Shown here: positions 35,038-45,000 of the stretch, one piece after another | How the letters are laid out: each line of letters opens with the position of its first letter | Numbering within the stretch: the stretch's first letter is position 1 | DNA from: an uncultured Devosia sp. | Lineage (GTDB): Bacteria; Pseudomonadota; Alphaproteobacteria; Rhizobiales; Devosiaceae | Assembly (NCBI RefSeq): GCF_913055165.1 | Contig: NZ_CAJXJS010000012.1 | Location: forward strand, 1-64,000 | Length of the DNA stretch: 64,000 nucleotides | Direction: 5' to 3' | Program-made: the position numbers and the translations under genes | The notes under the pieces: generated by a model | The model's database searches: none | Seen by the model: only the letters and a program-made list of their open reading frames with translations | What the model was told of the DNA's origin: nothing

Positions 35038-36168
35038 ATGACCGAACAGACCATGACCGCGCCCGAGCTCGTCAACGACAAGAAAGAGGACCTGTATACG
35101 GCAAAGCCTTGGCAGCTGGTGTGGCGGCGCTTCTCCAAGCATACGCTGGCCATGATCTCGCTGTGGTTCCTGAGCCTGCTGATCCTGGCGGCGATCTTTG
35201 CCGACATGGTGGCTCCATACAGCCCCTTCGAGGTGCAGCGCCTGCGCACACTGGCGCCCCCGACCTCCATCCATCTGTTTCATGAAGGCGCGTTCGTGGG
35301 GCCGTTCGTCTATGGCCTGGCAAGAGAACGCGATCCTGAAACGGCGCGCGTGAGCTTTGTGGAGGATACCGAGAAAGTATTGCCCATCCGGCTCTTCCAG
35401 CCGGGCGATGATTACAATTTCTTTGGCCTGTTCCAGTCCAATATCCATCTGTTCGGCGTCGATGACCGGCGCAACCAGATCAATCTGCTAGGCACGGACG
35501 ATCTTGGCCGGGATGTGTTTTCCCGCCTGATGCATGGCGCCCGGGTCAGTCTTTCGGCCGGTCTGGTGGGCGTGGCCTTTGCCTTTGTGCTCGGGCTGAC
35601 CCTGGGGTCGATCTCGGGCTATTTCGGAGGCTGGATCGACAGTTCAATCCAGCGGCTGATGGAGTTCATCCGCTCCATTCCGACCATTCCGCTGTGGATG
35701 GGCCTTGCGGCGGCGCTGCCGATCGCCTGGGACCCGATCTTTGTCTATGTGCTGATCACGCTGATCCTGGCGCTGATTGGCTGGACCCACCTGGCACGCG
35801 TTGTCCGCGGGCAGTTCTTTGCCATCCGCAATGAGGACTATGTGCTGGCCGCAAGACTGGCGGGTGCCTCGGAATACCGGATCATCACCAAGCACATGCT
35901 GCCCTCGATGACCTCGTACATTATTGCGGCGCTGACTTTGGCGGTGCCGGAAATGATCCTGGGCGAGACGGCGCTGAGCTTCCTGGGGCTGGGCCTGCGC
36001 CCGCCGGTGGTGAGCTGGGGCGTGTTGCTGCAGGACGCGCAGAACCTGCGTTCGATTTCACTGGCCCCCTGGCTGCTGTCGCCGGGCATCGCGGTGGTGC
36101 TCACCGTGCTGGCCTTCAACTTCCTGGGCGATGGCCTGCGCGATGCCGCCGATCCCTATGGGCAATAA
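35038..36168 (+). CDS. Opp/Dpp-type ABC transporter permease (DppC-like) with a long periplasmic insertion
   Basis: A 376-residue permease. Standard DppC parts are present: first span near residues 38-58, LGTDDLGRDVFSRLMHGARVSL at 151-172, and the coupling loop AARLAGASEYRIITKHMLPSM. In ordinary DppC the LGTDDLGRD motif is near residue 75-85. Here about 75 extra residues (76-150, ending QSNIHLFGVDDRRNQINL) lie between the first span and this motif, on the periplasmic side. They may contact the enlarged binding protein. ATG 35038 follows an AAGGGGA. Confidence 0.88.
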   Translation: MTEQTMTAPELVNDKKEDLYTAKPWQLVWRRFSKHTLAMISLWFLSLLILAAIFADMVAPYSPFEVQRLRTLAPPTSIHLFHEGAFVGPFVYGLARERDPETARVSFVEDTEKVLPIRLFQPGDDYNFFGLFQSNIHLFGVDDRRNQINLLGTDDLGRDVFSRLMHGARVSLSAGLVGVAFAFVLGLTLGSISGYFGGWIDSSIQRLMEFIRSIPTIPLWMGLAAALPIAWDPIFVYVLITLILALIGWTHLARVVRGQFFAIRNEDYVLAARLAGASEYRIITKHMLPSMTSYIIAALTLAVPEMILGETALSFLGLGLRPPVVSWGVLLQDAQNLRSISLAPWLLSPGIAVVLTVLAFNFLGDGLRDAADPYGQ

Positions 36169-36172
36169 GACC

Positions 36173-37207
36173 ATGACCACTTCAATCATGCCGCCGGCGC
36201 GGTTGCTCGAACTGGACAATGTCCAGGTGCACTTTCCCATGCGGGAGGGCCTGGTGAAGGCCGTCAACGGCGTGTCCTATCACGTGGACAAAGGCGAAGT
36301 CCTCGGCATTGTCGGGGAAAGCGGCTCGGGCAAATCGATTACCGCGCGCGCCATCATGCGCCTGCTGCCCAAGCGGGCCGTGGATGCGGGCGGGCAAATT
36401 CTGTTCCGGCCACGCACTGGAGAGGAATTCGAGCTCTCCCAATTGTCCCGGAACAGCCGGGCTATCCGGCAGGTGCGCGGCCATCATATCGGCATGATTT
36501 TCCAGGAGCCGATGACGGCGCTGTCGCCGGTGCATACCATCGGCACCCAGATCATGCGGACCATCCAGCTGCATATGGGGTTGGGACGGGCCGCTGCGCG
36601 GGAGCGGGCCATCGACCTTCTGGCCAAGGTGCAATTGCCGCGTCCCAAGGAACTGGTGGATGCCTATCCCCACCAGCTCTCCGGAGGCATGCGACAGCGC
36701 GCGATGATCGCGCTGGCCATCTCCTGCGATCCAAGCCTGCTGATCGCGGACGAGCCGACGACGGCGCTGGACGTGACCACCGAGGCGCAGATCCTGGACT
36801 TGCTCAAGTCCCTGCAATCGGAATTGGGCATGGCGATCATCTTCATTACCCACAATTTCGGGGTGGTGGCCGATATCGCCGATCGGGTCTCGGTGATGTA
36901 TCTGGGGCGCATTGTCGAGACGGCCAGCGTCGACGACATCTTCTATGCGCCCAAGCACCCCTATACCCAGGCGCTGCTGCGCTCGATCCCGCGGCTGGGG
37001 GTCGACCAGGGACGGCGCCTGCCGACCATTCCGGGCATGGTGCCTGACCCCTTCAGCGTGCCGAGCGGCTGCGCATTCAACCCGCGTTGCAGCCACGCGA
37101 TCACCGGGCTTTGCGAGGTGCAGGACCCGCCCGAGAAGCGCTTCAATGGACAGATGTCGCGCTGCCATATTGCCGACCGCTTTGCCCAGGAGCTCGCCCA
37201 TGTCTGA
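36173..37207 (+). CDS. Opp/Dpp-type ABC transporter ATPase (DppD-like)
   Basis: A 344-residue ATPase with Walker [23 protein letters not shown], signature LSGGMRQR, Walker [13 protein letters not shown] and switch HNFGVVADI. The C-terminal extension has the Cys residues typical of the family ([12 protein letters not shown] ... [10 protein letters not shown]), which ligate an iron-sulfur cluster in some members. It starts 4 bases after the upstream stop and overlaps the next gene by 8 bases. Confidence 0.93.
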   Translation: MTTSIMPPARLLELDNVQVHFPMREGLVKAVNGVSYHVDKGEVLGIVGESGSGKSITARAIMRLLPKRAVDAGGQILFRPRTGEEFELSQLSRNSRAIRQVRGHHIGMIFQEPMTALSPVHTIGTQIMRTIQLHMGLGRAAARERAIDLLAKVQLPRPKELVDAYPHQLSGGMRQRAMIALAISCDPSLLIADEPTTALDVTTEAQILDLLKSLQSELGMAIIFITHNFGVVADIADRVSVMYLGRIVETASVDDIFYAPKHPYTQALLRSIPRLGVDQGRRLPTIPGMVPDPFSVPSGCAFNPRCSHAITGLCEVQDPPEKRFNGQMSRCHIADRFAQELAHV

Positions 37208-38249
37208 GGCCATGACCAATGCTGCGGCGATGCCGGACGATGTGCTGATCTCGATCCGCAACCTCAAAAAGTATTTCCCGATCACCGCCGGCTGGTTGCG
37301 GCGGAAGGTGGGTGACGTCAAGGCGATCGACGACGTGTCGCTCGATATTCGCAAGGGCGAAACCTTCGGTCTGGTGGGCGAGTCGGGGTCGGGCAAATCG
37401 ACCGTCGCCCGGCTGATGCTGCGCGCCTATTCGCTGACCGAGGGGCAGATCCTGTTCCGCCAGGCGGATGGTTCGGTTGTCGATCTGTCCGGTCTCACTG
37501 ACCGGCAGATGCGGGCAATGCGCCGGGAGATGCAGATGATCTTCCAGGATCCGTATTCCTCGCTCAACCCGCGCATGACGCTGCTTGAGCTGGTGGGCGA
37601 GCCCATGGTGATCCATGGCGTGGGTACACAGGCGGAAATCCGCGACCGCGTTGCAGAACTGTTGCAGGTGGTGGGGCTGCGCCCCGAATTCCTCAACCGG
37701 TATCCGCATGCCTTTTCCGGTGGACAGCGCCAGCGCATCGGCATCGCTCGCGCCCTGGCGCTCAATCCCAGCTTCATCGCAGCGGACGAAGCGGTGTCGG
37801 CGCTGGACGTGTCGGTCGCTGCGCAGAACATCAACCTGCTGCAGGACCTGCAGGAAAAGTTCGGCCTGACCTATCTGTTCATCACCCATGACCTGGGCAT
37901 GGTCGAGCATATCTCGGATCGCGTTGGTGTGATGTATCTGGGCCGGCTGATGGAAGTGGCCCCCACAGCGCAGCTCTTCGCCAAGCCGCTGCACCCCTAT
38001 ACCGAGGCGCTGATGGCGGCGGTGCCGCAGCCGGACCCGCGCGGCAATCGTACGCGCAAGCGCGTGCCGCTCAAGGGCGAGATCGCCAATGCGGCCAATC
38101 CGCCGCCGGGGTGCAGCTTCCACCCCCGCTGCCCCTATGCGCAGGCTAAGTGCGCCACCGAGGTGCCGGCGCTGCGGACAGTGACCGATGGACGCCAGGT
38201 CCGTTGCCACTTTGCGGAAGAATTGTCGCTGGTCGGGGCGATGGCATGA
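37200..38249 (+). CDS. Opp/Dpp-type ABC transporter ATPase (DppF-like)
   Basis: A 349-residue second ATPase with Walker [25 protein letters not shown], signature FSGGQRQR, Walker B FIAADEAVSALD (Ala-Ala-Asp-Glu-Ala in place of the more common DEP, a variant seen in DppF/OppF), and HDLGMVEHI. The C-terminal GCSFHPRCPYAQAKC holds three cysteines. It pairs with the DppD-like subunit. Its stop overlaps the ATG of the HAD fusion gene. Confidence 0.92.
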   Translation: MSEAMTNAAAMPDDVLISIRNLKKYFPITAGWLRRKVGDVKAIDDVSLDIRKGETFGLVGESGSGKSTVARLMLRAYSLTEGQILFRQADGSVVDLSGLTDRQMRAMRREMQMIFQDPYSSLNPRMTLLELVGEPMVIHGVGTQAEIRDRVAELLQVVGLRPEFLNRYPHAFSGGQRQRIGIARALALNPSFIAADEAVSALDVSVAAQNINLLQDLQEKFGLTYLFITHDLGMVEHISDRVGVMYLGRLMEVAPTAQLFAKPLHPYTEALMAAVPQPDPRGNRTRKRVPLKGEIANAANPPPGCSFHPRCPYAQAKCATEVPALRTVTDGRQVRCHFAEELSLVGAMA

Positions 38250-39466
38250 GAATGGTCACCGAGCTCGATCTGGCCGCGCAACTGGCGCCCCAGCTGATGC
38301 TGGACGCGCGCGAGCCCTATCGACCGGTGGCCATGGGCTATACTGTTTTCCGGGAGGCCGGGCAGTCGCCGTCATCCAAATTCTGGGTCGAACCCGCGGC
38401 GGCGGTGACGGTCGAATACGCGATCTATTATGACTGGGACATCGGGCACCTCTACGACCTCGAGCATGTATGGGTGCATGCGGGCGCGGACGGTCAGATC
38501 GTGCGGGTTGAAGCCTCGGCCCATGGCGGACGCCTGGTGATGGATGCGGGTGGAGGCCGGGCCGAGATGCGCGACGGACGCGCGCTCGTCTATGTCGAGG
38601 CGGGCAAACACGCCCATTGGGCGAGCCCGGACCTGATGGGCGAGAGGGACCGAAAGAAGCTGGCGGCGCTATGTGGCCGGCTGGCGGGCCTGGAGGGTGT
38701 GCATCTGGGCAATCCTTTCGCGCAACGGGGCGTCTATCGGGCAAATGGCGAGGACCATCGTCTGGCCCGGCTCAAGATGCGGCGCGACGCCTTTGCGCCA
38801 AGCCACCACTATGTGCCGCTGGCCCAGCCGGTATCCCTGATGCCCTGGCCGGCATGGGAGGCGGCCATTCCGCGTCGGATCGAGGCCGAGCTGGCTCGTT
38901 TGCGCGCCGAGCTGCCGCACCTCAAGGCGGTGTTGCTGGATTGCGGCGACACGCTGGTCGATGAGCGCACCGAGGAGAAGGAGCCGGGCAGTGAAGTGGT
39001 GCTGCGTGGCGAGCTGATCCCGGGGGCGGCCGAGACGATGCGCGCGCTCAAGGATGCGGGCTATCGCCTCGTGCTGGTGGCAGACGGCCCGCGGCAGAGC
39101 TTTGTGAACCTGCTCGGTCATCATCAATTGTGGGACCTGTTCGACGCCCATGTGATTTCCGAGGATGTCGGTGCGCTCAAGCCCGATGCACGCATGTTCG
39201 ATACGGCCCTTGAGGCTGTGGGCCTGGACCGGTCCGACAGCTGGCGCTGCGTCATGGTGGGCAATAATCTGTCGCGTGATATCAAGGGCGCCAAGGCGCT
39301 CGGCATCATTTCGGTCTTCATGGCCTGGTCGAGCCTGCGTAGCCATGTGGCGGCCGATATCAGCGAACATCCCGACTATACCATCCGTTCTCCCGAAGAA
39401 CTGCCGGCCCTGCTGGAGCAGCTGGAAGACCTGCTGCATTACCGGGGGCCGGCGCCCTTTTTTTGA
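38246..39466 (+). CDS. Fusion protein: Vps62-like N-terminal domain plus HAD-family hydrolase
   Basis: A 406-residue protein. Residues about 15-200 carry VEYAIYYDWDIGHLYDLEHVWVH ... VEASAHGGRLVMD ... ALVYVEAGKHAHWA, a pattern like the Vps62/NPP1-type fold (D-x-G-H-x-D-x-E and KHAHW). Residues about 225-390 are a HAD hydrolase: motif I LLDCGDTLVDE, motif II LVADGPRQS, motif III Lys in ALKPDARMF, motif IV VGNNLSRDIKGAKALG. Motif I is DCGDT, with both aspartates kept. It is translationally coupled to the ATPase upstream. Its function is unknown; a sugar-phosphate phosphatase working on the imported glycan is plausible for the HAD half. Confidence 0.7.
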   Translation: MRMVTELDLAAQLAPQLMLDAREPYRPVAMGYTVFREAGQSPSSKFWVEPAAAVTVEYAIYYDWDIGHLYDLEHVWVHAGADGQIVRVEASAHGGRLVMDAGGGRAEMRDGRALVYVEAGKHAHWASPDLMGERDRKKLAALCGRLAGLEGVHLGNPFAQRGVYRANGEDHRLARLKMRRDAFAPSHHYVPLAQPVSLMPWPAWEAAIPRRIEAELARLRAELPHLKAVLLDCGDTLVDERTEEKEPGSEVVLRGELIPGAAETMRALKDAGYRLVLVADGPRQSFVNLLGHHQLWDLFDAHVISEDVGALKPDARMFDTALEAVGLDRSDSWRCVMVGNNLSRDIKGAKALGIISVFMAWSSLRSHVAADISEHPDYTIRSPEELPALLEQLEDLLHYRGPAPFF

Positions 39467-39477
39467 TGAGTGCGAAC

Positions 39478-39491
39478 TGAAAGTCCTTTCA
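39478..39491. promoter_or_regulatory. Palindrome TGAAAGTCCTTTCA overlapping a start codon
   Basis: A 14-bp palindrome with one mismatched pair, 12 of 14 bases identical to the palindrome at 31936-31949. It ends at the A of the ATG at 39491 and takes the place where a ribosome site would be. It may be an internal operator, or GAAAG may act as a poor ribosome site. Confidence 0.4.
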
Positions 39492-41944
39492 TGACGACCC
39501 CATTGATGCGGATTGCCCGTGGCGACAGCCTGAACGCATGGGAGCTTTCCGCTGTTGACGCACGCTATTTTCCCGGCGAGGCCGCGCCGGCGCGCGACCC
39601 GCAAAACTACAAGTATATCAACGGCTTCGTTGATGTCGGAGACCTGCCATGCCGGGTGGCAACCTGGCAGGAGGTGGCCACGCGCAGCGTGCAATTGCGC
39701 ACCGACTGGGCAGTCGAGAGCCTCTATTTGCCGGGCAGCAATCGCCGGGTGGAGTTCAGCCAGTTCCGGCATCGTCCGACGCGCCTGGCGCGCTGGTGCC
39801 GGACCCGGGTGGCGGCGCCGGAGGATCGCTATTGTTCGTTCCGCCTGTCGACCCGCGGGGGCGTTCATATCTGGGTGGACGGCGCGTTGGCCGGCCGGTT
39901 CGAGCCCTATACCCGCAACAGCACCGAAGAAACCGTGGTGCATCTGCCGCTCAAGGCCGGGGGCAGCGAGATCGTCGTTCTGACCGAGGACATGGCCGAG
40001 CGGGACATCAACTGGTTCTATGAACTGGTACTGCTGGACGATGTGCAGCTCGACGTGTTCCTGCCCGGCGCCAAGCTCGGCAGCAATGTCGATACGCTCA
40101 AATCGCTCTCCAGCCAGGTGCGGACACGCGGCGATGTGATCACCGCGGGGGATGATGTGACGCTGGTCTTCGATACGCCTGCCGGCATGGCGATCGATAT
40201 TCGTGCTGTCGTCACCTCGACCTCGCATACCCACGCGACCCTGCTCGACACGACCGTTCCCCTGCCGAGCGGGGCCCGTGAGGTCACGCTCTGCAAGGGC
40301 ACGGACCTGCCGCAGGGCTATCACAATCTGGAGTTGACTTTCGTGGCCGGTGACAGCCGCGTCGCGCGCGGTATTGGTTGCCCGATCCTGCATACGCTTG
40401 AGCCGAAATCGCTGGGCGACACTCTGGCCGCACGCAAGGCGAGGGCACTGGAGCATGCGGCGGTCAACGGCGAAAACCGGATGGGCACGGCCGTGGCGCT
40501 GCTGGAAACCGGCAGGGCCGATGATCCGCGGTTGCGGCCGATCATCGAGGAGACGCTGCTGACCATTGCCGAGCGGCGCGACTGTGCCGATTTCGTCTCG
40601 GTGCCACTGCTCTGGGCGTGGATGCGGCACGGCAGTGACTTTCCCGCTGACCTGGCAGAGAAGACCCGGCAGACCCTGATCGATTTCCGCTATTGGGTGG
40701 ATGAACCGGGCAATGACGTGATGTGGTTCTGGAGCGAGAACCATGCGCTGTGCTTCCATGTGTCCCAGCTTCTGGCCGGGCTGGCGTTTCCGGAAGCGAG
40801 GTTCACGGCATCGGGCCGAACGGGGCGCCAGCAGGCCGAAATTGCGGCCGGGCGGCTCGATCTCTGGCTGACCTCGGTTGAAGAGGAAGGCTTGGCCGAA
40901 TGGAACTCGGCGGCCTATTACCCGGTGGATTTCATCGGGCTCCTGGCGCTCGCGGAACTGGCGCCGGAGCCCATTGCCGGGCGGGCAAAGGTGCTCTGCG
41001 ACCGCATCTTCACCATGGTGGCGCTGCATACGATGGCCGGCGTTCCTGCCGGGTCGATGGGGCGGGCCTATGACAAGGAATTGCGGGCGGGTCCCTTGAC
41101 GGAGCTGGCGCCTTTTGCGGCCGTGGCCTTCGGATCGGGCTGGCTCAATACGGGCGTCGCCTCACTGCCGCTTTTCGCTGCGGGCGCCTATGAGCCGCCG
41201 GCGGAATTGGCCCGCTATGCCGAACCGGCCGCGGGTGAAGTGGTGCTCGCCCGTTATAGCCAGGGCTATGGTCCGGCGGCCCTGCTCAGCCTCTACAAGA
41301 CCGCCGATGTGCAGCTTTCCACCAATAGCGGTGCCAAGGCGGGTGGCTATGGCCACCAGCAGCATGTGCTCGATCTGCGCTTTGCCAGCCATCCCATGGC
41401 CCGGAGCTGGCTCAACCATCCGGGTGAAGACGACCCCTGGGGGCAGCAGCGTCCGTCCTATTGGGGTGGCAATGGGGTGCTGCCGCGCGTTGGCCAGCAT
41501 CGCAATGCGGCGCTGGTGCTGTATCGGCTGGGCGCGTCAGCCCGGCTCGATTTCACCCATGTCTATGCTGCGCGGGCGGGGCTGGTCCACCACCTCGATG
41601 GCGATACACTGATCCTCGAGGGGGGCGGGGGCCTGGTGGCCTACAAGGCCATGTCGCCGCTCGAAGCCATGCAGAGCGGGCCCTGCGCCGGTATTGAATA
41701 TCGCCAGCAGGGGCGGGAGCAGGGTTGGGCCGTCATCGTGGCTGAGGGCCAGGACCTTATGACCTTCAAAGCCTATGTCGGCCGCTGTGTGCTGCGCTTC
41801 CAGGGTGGCGACAGGCTGGTGCTGGAACGGCCCGGCGCGCGGGGCCTCGGGCTTGACTGGTCCAGGGGATTGCTGGTCGGAGAGGCAGAAGAACAGGAGC
41901 CGTTTGGTGGCGTGGTCCCCAGGATCACCACCGAAAGGCTGTAG
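39491..41944 (+). CDS. Large protein of unknown function in a glycan locus, possible (alpha/alpha)6-barrel enzyme
   Basis: An 817-residue protein without a signal peptide. I do not recognise the family. Residues about 20-300 are beta-rich, with a jelly-roll-like stretch (VHIWVDGALAGRFEPYTRNSTEETVVHLPLKAGGSEIVVL) like carbohydrate-binding or sandwich domains of glycosidases. Residues about 320-620 are helical, with DVMWFWSENHALCFHVSQLLAGLAFPEA and LAEWNSAAYYPVDFIGLLALAELA, reminiscent of (alpha/alpha)6 barrels. The C-terminal 200 residues are beta-rich again. The position, directly before a GH38 alpha-mannosidase, suggests a glycoside hydrolase, phosphorylase or lyase. There is no evident ribosome site, so translation may be coupled to the gene 24 bases upstream. 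Confidence 0.6.
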   Translation: MTTPLMRIARGDSLNAWELSAVDARYFPGEAAPARDPQNYKYINGFVDVGDLPCRVATWQEVATRSVQLRTDWAVESLYLPGSNRRVEFSQFRHRPTRLARWCRTRVAAPEDRYCSFRLSTRGGVHIWVDGALAGRFEPYTRNSTEETVVHLPLKAGGSEIVVLTEDMAERDINWFYELVLLDDVQLDVFLPGAKLGSNVDTLKSLSSQVRTRGDVITAGDDVTLVFDTPAGMAIDIRAVVTSTSHTHATLLDTTVPLPSGAREVTLCKGTDLPQGYHNLELTFVAGDSRVARGIGCPILHTLEPKSLGDTLAARKARALEHAAVNGENRMGTAVALLETGRADDPRLRPIIEETLLTIAERRDCADFVSVPLLWAWMRHGSDFPADLAEKTRQTLIDFRYWVDEPGNDVMWFWSENHALCFHVSQLLAGLAFPEARFTASGRTGRQQAEIAAGRLDLWLTSVEEEGLAEWNSAAYYPVDFIGLLALAELAPEPIAGRAKVLCDRIFTMVALHTMAGVPAGSMGRAYDKELRAGPLTELAPFAAVAFGSGWLNTGVASLPLFAAGAYEPPAELARYAEPAAGEVVLARYSQGYGPAALLSLYKTADVQLSTNSGAKAGGYGHQQHVLDLRFASHPMARSWLNHPGEDDPWGQQRPSYWGGNGVLPRVGQHRNAALVLYRLGASARLDFTHVYAARAGLVHHLDGDTLILEGGGGLVAYKAMSPLEAMQSGPCAGIEYRQQGREQGWAVIVAEGQDLMTFKAYVGRCVLRFQGGDRLVLERPGARGLGLDWSRGLLVGEAEEQEPFGGVVPRITTERL

Positions 41945-42016
41945 GCGGCGCCTGCGGCGCTAAAGAGACTGAACCATCACGCAAGCTACGGCCTTGGGCC
42001 GGTCCGGAATTCAACG

Positions 42017-45000
42017 ATGCGCATTGAAAAGCTCGATCATCTTCTCGCCCGGCTGCGGAGCCGGATTTTCCAGCGGCTGGATACAACCCTGCCGCTGCGG
42101 TTCCGCCGGGGGCTGCCGGAAGAGCGGAGCAGGATTGTCGGGCAGGACCCGGCGAACTGGCAGGCGGTCGATCCGGAACTCGTCTGGGGGGAGCCGGAAA
42201 GCTATTTCTGGTTTGCCACACGCTTTGAATTGCCGGAGGCGGCGGCGGGGCGACGGGTGTTTCTCAAGGTCGATGCGCAGTTTGGCAATACGCGGGGGCG
42301 GTCGGACCCGCAATGCCTGGTGCGGGTCAACGGCAAGATTGCCCAGGGCGTGGATGGCAACCACCAGGAATTGCTGCTGAGTGAAGACGGGCTGGCCGGA
42401 GAGGTCTTTGACATCCTGCTCGAGGCCGGGACCATCGAGGACCGGCGCCAGCACGGCATGGCCATGGGGTTGATGTTGCATGATCCGCTCGTCGAGAAGG
42501 TGTTCTACGACCTTAGCGTGCCGCTCAATGTCGCGCGGCTTCTGGCGGCAGACGATCCGCGGCGGCACTTTATTCTGACCCGGGTCGATCGGGCGTTGCG
42601 TGAGGTCGATTTCCGGCCGGGCGATGCGGAGCGGTTTGCGGCATCGCTCCGCCGGGCCGAGGCCATCGGCGCGGAAATTTATGCGGCGGCCGATTTCGAG
42701 GAAAAGCCGGTGATCACGGTCACCGGGCACACCCATATCGATGTGGCCTGGCTGTGGCGCATCCGCGAGACGCGGCAGAAAATGGCGCGGTCCATGTCCA
42801 CGGCGCTGGCGCTGATGGAGCAATATCCGGACTATCGCTTCATGTACAATCAGGGTGTGCTGCTGGACTATCTCTCGGAGGATTATCCCGAAGTCTTCGA
42901 GCGGTTGCGGGGGCAGGTCAAGACGGGCCGGTTCGAGATCGAGGGCGCGCTATGGCTGGAGCCGGACGCCAACATCACCAATGGCGAGAGCTTCGTCCGG
43001 CATATTCTGCATGGCATCGCCTATCACCAGGAGACTTTCGGGGTCACGCCACGCATCTTCTGGCTGCCCGACACCTTCGGCTATTCGGCGGCATTGCCGC
43101 AATTGATGAAGCTCTCGGATGTGGATGTGTTCATCACCCACAAGCTGAGCTGGAACGACACCAATCGCATGCCCAACGAGACCTTCCACTGGGAGGGCAT
43201 CGATGGCAGCACGGTGGCGGCCTATTTCCTGACCACGCAGAATTACGATTCCAAGAGCATCGGCACCACCTATTGCCCCGATCTCAAGCCGACCCATGTG
43301 ATGGGGACCTGGCGGCGCCATGGCCAGCAGGACCTCAACAAGGAGTTGTTCCTGGTTTATGGCCATGGCGATGGCGGCGGCGGGCCCACCCGCGAAATGC
43401 TCGAAAACATCCGCCGCATGGAACAGGGCATCCCCGGTTGCCCCGCCGTGCGTCACGAGCATATGTGGCCGTTCTTCGAGCGCCTGCTTGGGCGCATGGC
43501 CGAACGGCCGCAGGACTATCCCACCTGGGTGGGCGAACTCTATCTCGAATACCACCGCGGCACGCTGACCTCGGTGGCCAAGAACAAGCGCAACAACCGG
43601 CGGGCTGAGCAGATCCTGCGCGAGATTGAGGCGCTGGCGGTGCTGGCCGAGCAGCGGGCAGGCATGACCTATCCAGCACGCGAATTGCATGAGCTGTGGC
43701 GGATCGTGCTGCTCAACCAGTTCCACGACATCCTGCCCGGTTCGTCGATCGGGGCGGTTTTCGATGACAGTGACCGGGACTATGCGGACTTCTTCGGCCG
43801 TGCCGAGACCTTGCGGGCAGAGCTGGGGGGCAACCTTGTATCCCAGGGAGAGTTCGCGCTGTTCAATGCGCTGGGCCGGCTACGGGATGGCTTGATCGAG
43901 ATTGAAGCCGATGCGCCCCATACAGTCACGACGGGCGGCGCGGACCTGGCGACGCAAACTTTACACCTGGCCGACGGCAGCACATGCCAGGGTGTGCCAG
44001 TGCGCGATCTGGCACCGCTGGCCCTGACACCGGTGAAACTTGCCGCAGGCGCCGCTGCTGCCGGTTCGGCAGATCTGAACGTCTCGACCTCGGTGCTGGA
44101 GAACAGCCTTATCGCGGCAAGGTTCGACGCCAAGGGCAGGATCGTCTCCCTGGTCGACAAGCGCTGTCAGCGCGAGCTGATCCCGCAAGGCGAAGTTGCC
44201 AACCGCTTCCAGGCCTATCGCGACATGCCGGTCGAATACGATGCCTGGGATATCGATGAGAGCTTTGAGGACCAGGTCTGGGATATCGATGAGCTGGTCT
44301 CGGCAGAGGTGGTGGAGACCGGGCCCTATCGGGCGGCCATTAGGTTCGAGTGGCGCTATGAAGGCTCGCGACTGGCGCAGGTCGTCTCACTGGAGGCCGG
44401 CAGCGACCAGCTCGGCTTCGACAGCTATGTCGACTGGCACGAGCATGACACGCTGGTCAAAACTGCCTTCCCGCTGGACCTGCTGGTACGCGAGAGTACA
44501 GCGGAGATTCAGTTCGGCCATGTGCGTCGGCCGGCCCACCGCAACACATCCTGGGACCAGGCCCGGTTCGAAACCGTCATGCATCGCTGGGTTGATCTGT
44601 CCGAGCCCGATTTCGGCGTGGCCATGCTCAATGACTGCAAATATGGCTATGACGTCGTGGGCAGTACCCTGCGGCTGACTGTGCTCAAATCGCCCACCTA
44701 TCCCTGGCCGATGGCGGATCAGGGCGAGCACCGGTTCCGCTATGCGCTGGTCGTGCATCACGGCCTGCTGGACAGTGATATTCCCGGCCGCGCCGAGGCC
44801 TATAACCTTCCCCTGAGACTGGTCGCGGGTGCGGCAAAGGGTCAGGTGGATACGGGTTCAGCGCTTCGCCTCGACGGCAAGGGCGTCACCCTCGAGGCAC
44901 TCAAGAAGAGCGAAAGCGGCGAGGGCATTGTGGTGCGCTTGTGGGAGACGCATGGCCGGGCGAACGAAGCGGTGCTGCACCTTCCGGCCGGTATCACGAA

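Noticed and set aside
38669-41029. A 786-codon minus-strand open frame
   Set aside because: It is antisense to the HAD fusion and the 817-residue gene. Its translation is rich in His, Arg and Gln without domain motifs, as expected for a complementary frame in GC-rich DNA.
41945-42016. A small gene or terminator between the 817-residue gene and the mannosidase
   Set aside because: The 72 bases hold only a short GC-rich inverted stretch with no T-run and no credible open frame.
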